Shown here in pieces: positions 57,889 through 64,000 of a DNA stretch of 64,000 nt. How positions within the stretch are numbered: the stretch's first letter is position 1; each line of letters opens with the position of its first letter. The position numbers and the translations under genes were made by a program. The notes under the pieces are model-generated. The model was not told the DNA's origin. It did not search any database and saw only the letters and a list, made by a program, of their open reading frames with translations. This stretch comes from Comamonas thiooxydans (lineage in GTDB: Bacteria > Pseudomonadota > Gammaproteobacteria > Burkholderiales > Burkholderiaceae_C). The stretch spans positions 310,001 through 374,000 of the forward strand of contig NZ_BBVD01000007.1 in NCBI RefSeq assembly GCF_000964545.1, read 5' to 3'.

Positions 57889-57991
57889 TCCCCCTGTGGC
57901 GCTTCGCGCTTTCCCCCTCACTCGCTTCGCGGGAGGGGGACGACACCGTCGGTGCGCGGCGGCGCTTCCTCGGTGTCACTGAGTTGGTGTG
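57889..57991 (+). repeat. Dispersed intergenic repeat, copy B
   Basis: CCCCCTGTGGCGCTTCGCGC start, CTTCCCCC and CGGGAGGGGGACGAC core, and CACTGAGTTGG end. It is the closest relative of copy A. It differs from the others in lying between divergent genes (exporter and pyrF) and not after a stop codon. Confidence 0.8.
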
Positions 57992-58064
57992 TGCGTCTGC
58001 TTTGCGGCTTGGCGCAAGACCTGTAGCGGGGCTTGGAAGGGTCGAGCAATTAAAATCACGCTTT

Positions 58065-58892
58065 ATGACTTTCATCGACATGCTGCGCGACGCGTCCACG
58101 CGCAATGACTCCATGCTGTGCGTGGGTCTGGACCCCGAACCCAGCCGCTTTCCCGGTGCCATGAAGGGCGATGCGTCCAAGATCTACGACTTCTGCGCAG
58201 CCATCGTCGATGCCACCCATGATCTGGTCAACAGCTTCAAGCCCCAGATCGCTTACTTTGCCGCCCACCGTGCCGAAGACCAGCTCGAAAAGCTGATGGC
58301 GCACATGCGCCGAGTGGCACCCCATGTGCCCGTGATTCTGGATGCCAAGCGCGGCGATATCGGCTCCACAGCCGAGCAGTATGCGAAGGAAGCCTTCGAG
58401 CGCTATGGCGCCGATGCAGTGACGCTCTCGCCCTTCATGGGTTTCGACTCCATCACGCCCTATCTCAAGTACGAAGGCAAGGGAGCTTTTTTGCTGTGCC
58501 GCACCTCCAACCCCGGCGGTGACGATCTGCAGGCCCAGGTCCTGGCCGATGTGCCTGGCAACCCCCATATGTTCGAGCATGTGGCCAAGCTGGCCCAGGG
58601 TCCCTGGAACACCAACGGCCAGCTGGGCCTGGTGGTGGGTGCAACCCGTCCCAACGAGATCGAGCGTGTGCGTGCCGTGGCTCCCACCTTGCCGCTGCTG
58701 ATTCCCGGCGTGGGTGCACAGGGTGGCGATGCCGTGGCAACCGTCAAGGCAGCCCGCATCGGCGGCGGACCCATCATCATCAACTCCTCGCGCGCCATTC
58801 TGTACGCAGGGCAGGGCGACGACTTTGCCAAGGCTGCACGCGAAGCCGCCATCGCCACGCGCGCCACGCTGCAGGCTGCAGCCCAGAGCTGA
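58065..58892 (+). CDS. pyrF: Orotidine 5'-phosphate decarboxylase
   Basis: Last step of UMP synthesis (OMP to UMP), 275 residues, of the longer bacterial type. The catalytic residues are seen in ILDAKRGDIGSTAEQY (D93, K95). CVGLDPEPSRFP and VGATRPNEI (phosphate loop region) are family segments. ATG 58065 is chosen, with GGAAGG about 25 bases upstream and no nearer ribosome site. It is followed by a LysR gene after 19 bases. Confidence 0.95.
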   Translation: MTFIDMLRDASTRNDSMLCVGLDPEPSRFPGAMKGDASKIYDFCAAIVDATHDLVNSFKPQIAYFAAHRAEDQLEKLMAHMRRVAPHVPVILDAKRGDIGSTAEQYAKEAFERYGADAVTLSPFMGFDSITPYLKYEGKGAFLLCRTSNPGGDDLQAQVLADVPGNPHMFEHVAKLAQGPWNTNGQLGLVVGATRPNEIERVRAVAPTLPLLIPGVGAQGGDAVATVKAARIGGGPIIINSSRAILYAGQGDDFAKAAREAAIATRATLQAAAQS

Positions 58893-58911
58893 GCCAGGGT
58901 AGGCTCTGGCC

Positions 58912-59820
58912 ATGCAAAGCAAATGGCTGGAAGACTTCCTGCTTCTGGCTCAGGAGCGCAGCTTCACCCGTGCGGCAGAGCTGCGCCACGTCACCCATCC
59001 CGCCTTCGGCCGGCGCATTCGTGCGCTGGAGGCATGGGCTGGAACGCCGCTGATCGAAGCGGGCGGCGGTCCGGTTCGTCTCACCCCGGCCGGTGAAGCC
59101 TTTCGCGATACCGCCGAGCAGATGGTGCGCACCCTGGCCCAGTCGCATGACGAGCTGCAGGCCGTGGCCGGTCGGCAGGCCCATGTGATCACGCTGGCCA
59201 CGGGGCGTACCCTGGCGCGCACCATCGTAGCCGACTGGCTGGCGCGCTACGGCAGTGTGCTGCAGACGGCGGAGATGCGCATCGTTACCCGCACACTCGA
59301 CGAAACCGTGCACATGCTGCAGCGCGGCGAGGTCAGCTTTGCCTTGCTCTATCATCATGCGGCCATTGCCGTGCGGCTGGATGGCCGCCAGTTCAGCTAT
59401 CTGACGGTAATGAGCGACAAGCTGGTGCCCGTGGCGCGGGCCGATGCCGAAGGCAAGCCCTTGTTTGCACTGGCGCAGGCCCTGCTGCCCGGTGCCAGCC
59501 CCGTGCCCTATCTGGCCTTCTCGCACAGCATGGCGCTGGGGCGGCTGGCCGAAGATCATCTGGCCAGCCATCCGCTGTGGCCGCGTCTGCGCCGCTGCAT
59601 CGAATGCGATTCGGCGGATGCCAATTACGAGTACGTGCTCAAGGGCCTGGGCGTGGCCTGGATGCCCTGGTCCATGGTGCAGCGCGACTGCCAGGACGGC
59701 CGTCTGGCGCTGGCCGGGGACGGCAGCCTGGACGTGCATTTCGATGTGCGGCTTTATCGGCCCAAACGCCGCTTGAGCACCGCTGCGGAGCAGTTCTGGA
59801 CCGATATCACTGGCCAGTAA
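58912..59820 (+). CDS. HypT-like LysR-family regulator
   Basis: LysR-type transcription factor of 302 residues. The N-terminal helix-turn-helix begins SKWLEDFLLLAQERSFTRAAE and goes on to RRIRALEAWAGTPLIEA, which closely resembles HypT (YjiE), the hypochlorite-responsive regulator. HypT acts through oxidised Met residues; whether they are conserved here cannot be judged. It is followed by a 205-base gap and a Bug gene on the same strand, which it may control. Confidence 0.85.
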   Translation: MQSKWLEDFLLLAQERSFTRAAELRHVTHPAFGRRIRALEAWAGTPLIEAGGGPVRLTPAGEAFRDTAEQMVRTLAQSHDELQAVAGRQAHVITLATGRTLARTIVADWLARYGSVLQTAEMRIVTRTLDETVHMLQRGEVSFALLYHHAAIAVRLDGRQFSYLTVMSDKLVPVARADAEGKPLFALAQALLPGASPVPYLAFSHSMALGRLAEDHLASHPLWPRLRRCIECDSADANYEYVLKGLGVAWMPWSMVQRDCQDGRLALAGDGSLDVHFDVRLYRPKRRLSTAAEQFWTDITGQ

Positions 59821-60025
59821 ATGAGCGGTCACTCCTTTTTTGTCTGCAGCCAGACTTGAAGCTGGAAAAACAACAGCTGGTATCGGACTCCTGGCGGCAC
59901 TGCTCCCTCTCTATTTGCTCAAAAACGCGTTGATGTGCTGAAATGGCACGGAAATGTGCCAGATCGGCACTAAAAGGTTTTCTCCGTATTCGGACAATTG
60001 CCTCATACAGATTCGGAATAGTTTC

Positions 60026-61009
60026 ATGCAGAACACAAACATCCTCCGCCGTACCGCCATCGCCGCGGGCCTGCTGCTGGGCGCTGCCGTGGCAGTGCCT
60101 GCCATCGCCGCCGACAACTATCCCAGCAAGGCCATCACCATGGTCGTGGGCTACCCGGCCGGCGGCAGCACCGACCTGGTCGGTCGTCTGGTGGCCGACG
60201 GCCTGGCCAAGCAGCTGGGCCAGCCCGTGGTGGTGGAAAACCTGGGCGGTGCCGGTGGCGCCATCGGTGCGCAGAAGGTGGCCAAGGCCCCTGCCGACGG
60301 TTACACCATCATGGTGGGCGCCAACAATGAGCTGGCCATTGCCAGGCTCATCAACAAGGCCGTGAAGTACAACATTGGCGACTTCACTCCTATCGGTCTG
60401 GTGGGTTCCCAGCCCATGGTGCTGGTCGCATCACACAAGGCCGGCGTGAAGAACGCGGCCGAGTTCGTCAGCCTGGTGTCTAAGAACCCCGACAAGTTCA
60501 GCTACGGCAGCTCCGGCGTGGGCACGGCGCTGCACCTGGCCGGCGAGCTGGTCAAGGAGCAGGGCAAGCTGCAGATGACCCATGTGCCCTACAAGGGCGT
60601 GGCGCCTCTGACCACCGATCTGGTGGGCAACAACATCGAGTTCGGCGTGTTCGTGCTGTCCTCGGGCCTGCCCCATATCAAGGCCGGCAAGGTCGTGGCC
60701 CTGGGTACGACCGAAGCCAAGCGCTCGGCCATCACCCCCGATATTCCTGCCCTGTCCGAGCTGCCCCAGTTCAAGAACGTGGACATCAACAGCTGGTTTG
60801 CGCTGATGGCACCCAAGGGCCTGCCCGCTCCCATCGCCGCCAAGCTGAAGAAGGCGCTGGAAGAGACCATGGCTTCGCCCGAGTTCCGCAAGAAGATGGA
60901 AGAAACCGGCAATGTGGTGGCCGATCCCAAGGTGGATGCCGGCAAGTACATCAACACCGAGATTGCCAAGTACTCGAAGATTGTTCAGTTCGCCAAGATC
61001 GAGAACTGA
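60026..61009 (+). CDS. Bug/TctC-family periplasmic binding protein (second copy)
   Basis: Solute-binding protein of 327 residues with a normal Sec signal peptide (MQNTNILRRTAIAAGLLLGA..., cut near AIAAD). The Bug motifs are MVVGYPAGGSTDLVGRL, NLGGAGGAIGAQKVAKAP and KNPDKFSYGSSGVGTALHL. ATG 60026 has GGAATA upstream. It is a lone binding protein without transport genes, next to a HypT-like regulator. The two Bug proteins in the window are distant from each other in sequence. Confidence 0.92.
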   Translation: MQNTNILRRTAIAAGLLLGAAVAVPAIAADNYPSKAITMVVGYPAGGSTDLVGRLVADGLAKQLGQPVVVENLGGAGGAIGAQKVAKAPADGYTIMVGANNELAIARLINKAVKYNIGDFTPIGLVGSQPMVLVASHKAGVKNAAEFVSLVSKNPDKFSYGSSGVGTALHLAGELVKEQGKLQMTHVPYKGVAPLTTDLVGNNIEFGVFVLSSGLPHIKAGKVVALGTTEAKRSAITPDIPALSELPQFKNVDINSWFALMAPKGLPAPIAAKLKKALEETMASPEFRKKMEETGNVVADPKVDAGKYINTEIAKYSKIVQFAKIEN

Positions 61010-61050
61010 TCTTGCGTTGACTGGCGGCGGCCTGAGGTCGCCGAGGTTTG

Positions 61051-61085
61051 AAAACGGCTTGTGCCTCTGGGACGCAGGCCGTTTT
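61051..61085 (+). terminator. Terminator after second Bug gene
   Basis: AAAACGGC (61051-61058) and GCCGTTTT (61078-61085), 8-bp stem with a 19-base loop, followed by further T residues. It lies 42 bases after the stop. Confidence 0.7.
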
Positions 61086-61132
61086 TGTTTTTTCTGCTGG
61101 TTGCAGGACAGAGGGCGGGTCTCGGCCCGCCT

Positions 61133-61530
61133 TGCCGACTCACTTTCTTGCTGGTGGCGGGGGGCCGCCCCCAAGAAAGTAAGCAAAGAACACCGCTCCT
61201 GTTACCCACGCCCCCTTCGCTACGCTACGGGGTAACCTGCGCCGTCAACCTCTTGTGGCTGTACGGCAAAACTCACTTCGAGCTTCGCTCTGCGCTCAAA
61301 CACGTTGCCGTAAATGTGATGACGATGCAGTTGCACTCTACGGTGCAACTGCCCGCCACAAGAGGCAGCCGTCGCAGGCGTGGGCAAAAGGGGCAATACC
61401 GAATGCGGGATAGCTTCTTTATGCTTTGAATAGCTGCTTCCGTAATCTGGATAAGCGCAGGGGCGCAGACACTCGGGTTGTGCTCTTTGCCTACTTTCTG
61501 ATGGCCGAAAGTAGGTCGCGCGCCGGGGTG
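61133..61530. repeat. Structured intergenic element with nested inverted repeats
   Basis: A 0.4-kb stretch without a gene in a 593-base gap. It contains five dyads: ACTTTCTTG/CAAGAAAGT (61142-61150, 61172-61180); CCTCTTGTGGC/GCCACAAGAGG (61249-61259, 61355-61365), which encloses TACGGCAA/TTGCCGTA (61262-61269, 61305-61312) and GTTGCAC/GTGCAAC (61330-61336, 61343-61349); and CCTACTTTC/GAAAGTAGG (61490-61498, 61507-61515). The outer hairpins share the ACTTTC/GAAAGT sequence. It looks like a REP/BIME-type element or a folded RNA. Confidence 0.55.
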
Positions 61531-61602
61531 AAATCCCTGTCTCTGCCCTGAGATCAAGAAAAAATCAGGCTGCAACCCACATTCAGAAAGAGCGATACGC
61601 TA

Positions 61603-62775
61603 TCAATTTTGATCAGTCCGTTGGCACCGCGCAGGCGACACCGCTCCCACATTTACCTTCTGCGCGGCGAGCGCCGCATCCAGCGTTTCCCCGAGCAGCA
61701 GATTGCGCGCCAGCAGGCTGTAGCCGGCGGCGCTCTGGATGCCATAGCCGCCCTGGGCGGCGACCCAGAAAAAGCCCGGAACGGGCGTGGGCGAGGCATC
61801 CCAGCCTATCACCAGCTCGCCATCGGCGACAAAGCTGCGCAGGCCGGCCCAGGTATGCGAGGGGCGGCGGATTTGCAGCGTGGTGGCTTCCTCTATGTGA
61901 TAGATGCCGGTGGCAATGTCCAGCTCTTCGGGCACTACATCGTGCGGTGCCACGGGGTCTGCATTGGCGGGCGAGCCCAGCAACTGGCCGGCGTCGGGCT
62001 TGATGTACCAGTTTTCATCGGCGCTGATGATGGCGGGCCAGTGCGTGGCATCCATGCCTTCGGGGGCCGGGAAGGTGAAGGCGCTGCGGCGCTTGGGCGT
62101 GATGCCGATGGGAGCCGCGCCCACCATGGCGGCCACGACATCCACCCAGGCCCCGGCGGCGTTGACGATGACCTTGGCACGAAGGCTGCGGCCCTGGGGC
62201 AGGGCGATGTGCCAGAAGTCGTTGACGCGGGTGATGGCCTGGACCTCGGCGTTGCACCACAGATCGCCGCCACGCTGGCGCAGGCCGCGGATATAGCCCT
62301 GGTGCAGGCCGTGCACATCGATGTCGCGTGCGCCGGTGTCCAGAAAGCCGTCCACCAAGACTTCGGTATCGAGCACGGGAACCAGGGTCTTGAGTTGCTC
62401 GGCGCTCAGGCGCTGGGCCTCGGGGGAGTGGATGGTGGCTTCGGCGTAGGCGGCGTCGACCAGATCCTTTTGCTCGGCCGTGCCCACATAGAGCACGCCG
62501 CGCGGCGTGAGGATGGGAGCTTCGGCAAAACCGGCCGGTGGCGCATCGTAGAAGGCGCGGCTTGCGCGGGTCAGAGCCTGCACCTGGGCGGGCCCGTAAT
62601 GCTCTTCAAACAGCGCGGCCGAGCGGCCGGTGGTGTGATAGCCGGGCTGGGATTCGCGCTCCAGCACCAGCACGGAAGGCGGAGTATCGCCACCCGACTG
62701 CGCCAACTGCCAGGCGGCGGATGCACCGGCCATGCCCGCGCCCACGATGACGAAATCCCAGACATCTTTCTGCAT
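61603..62775 (-). CDS. FAD-dependent amino-acid oxidoreductase (D-arginine dehydrogenase-like)
   Basis: Flavoprotein of 390 residues with the DAO fold. The FAD-binding motif is FVIVGAGMAGASAAWQLA (GxGxxG) at 8-26. The segment GYHTTGRSAALFEEHYGP is close to D-arginine dehydrogenase (DauA). The active-site loop VIVNAAGAWVD and the C-terminal GGYGIQSAAGYS are typical. It probably deaminates a D-amino acid, but the exact substrate is open. It is convergent with the Bug gene across the structured element. The stop is in a CTGATCAAAATTGATAGC motif (61599-61616). uvrA ends 54 bases away on the same strand. Confidence 0.85.
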   Translation of the reverse strand: MQKDVWDFVIVGAGMAGASAAWQLAQSGGDTPPSVLVLERESQPGYHTTGRSAALFEEHYGPAQVQALTRASRAFYDAPPAGFAEAPILTPRGVLYVGTAEQKDLVDAAYAEATIHSPEAQRLSAEQLKTLVPVLDTEVLVDGFLDTGARDIDVHGLHQGYIRGLRQRGGDLWCNAEVQAITRVNDFWHIALPQGRSLRAKVIVNAAGAWVDVVAAMVGAAPIGITPKRRSAFTFPAPEGMDATHWPAIISADENWYIKPDAGQLLGSPANADPVAPHDVVPEELDIATGIYHIEEATTLQIRRPSHTWAGLRSFVADGELVIGWDASPTPVPGFFWVAAQGGYGIQSAAGYSLLARNLLLGETLDAALAAQKVNVGAVSPARCQRTDQN

Positions 62776-62829
62776 TGCTTCTCTCCTCGGTGTCGCCGGC
62801 CATGGCCCTGCATGGCCGGCTGTGCTTGG

Positions 62830-64000
<1,171 letters not shown>

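Overview
The window looks like the replication-origin neighbourhood of a high-GC betaproteobacterial chromosome. The best guess is Comamonadaceae, most likely the genus Comamonas. The grounds are the gene order rpmH-dnaA-dnaN-gyrB, two Bug/TctC-type binding proteins, a RecA/RecX and SucCD of betaproteobacterial type, and a family of CCCCTGAG...AGGGGGACGAC intergenic repeats that I associate with this family. The genus call is from memory of protein features, not from a search.

Layout. 1-6.5 kb: the distal part of a heavy-metal RND efflux operon (RND pump cut by the left edge, TolC-like outer-membrane factor, OmpR-type regulator, sensor kinase). 6.5-7.7 kb: a YkgJ-type cysteine-cluster protein and a beta-class-like glutathione S-transferase. 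7.7-14.6 kb: a complete type I Wadjet (JetABCD) plasmid-defence operon on the minus strand. Its first gene, jetA, carries an in-frame amber codon (13353-13355) that cuts off the last 95 residues. 14.7-23.4 kb: gyrB, dnaN and dnaA on the minus strand, an oriC-like gap with DnaA boxes, then rpmH-rnpA-yidD-yidC on the plus strand. 23.5-29.1 kb: mnmE, a lower-GC phosphoethanolamine-transferase-like gene, and a malic enzyme-phosphotransacetylase fusion.

29.1-35.7 kb: a small lipoprotein, then a minus-strand acyl-CoA operon (periplasmic binding protein, AidB-like acyl-CoA dehydrogenase, acyl-CoA ligase, tyrosine-phosphatase-like protein) with a divergent TetR regulator. 35.7-39.3 kb: topoisomerase III fused to a histone-H1-like linker and a SWIB domain, divergent from a SET-domain protein methyltransferase. 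39.4-41.2 kb: birA and a SPOR-like protein. 41.3-44.7 kb: a TctD/TctE-like two-component system with a Bug protein. 44.8-48 kb: MarR regulator, recA, recX and a membrane protein of unknown function. 48-51 kb: a YddG-like exporter and an MFS transporter. 51-55.3 kb: argC, sucCD and a TerC-family protein. 55.4-61 kb: MerR regulator, thioesterase, DHFR-like reductase, EamA exporter, pyrF, HypT-like LysR regulator and a second Bug protein. 61-64 kb: a highly structured 0.4-kb intergenic element, an FAD amino-acid dehydrogenase-like gene, and the C-terminal third of uvrA cut by the right edge.

Most genes are housekeeping. The parts most worth attention are the Wadjet operon with its interrupted kleisin gene, the SWIB-topoisomerase/SET pair, the dispersed repeat family that sits on stop codons, and the structured element near 61.3 kb.
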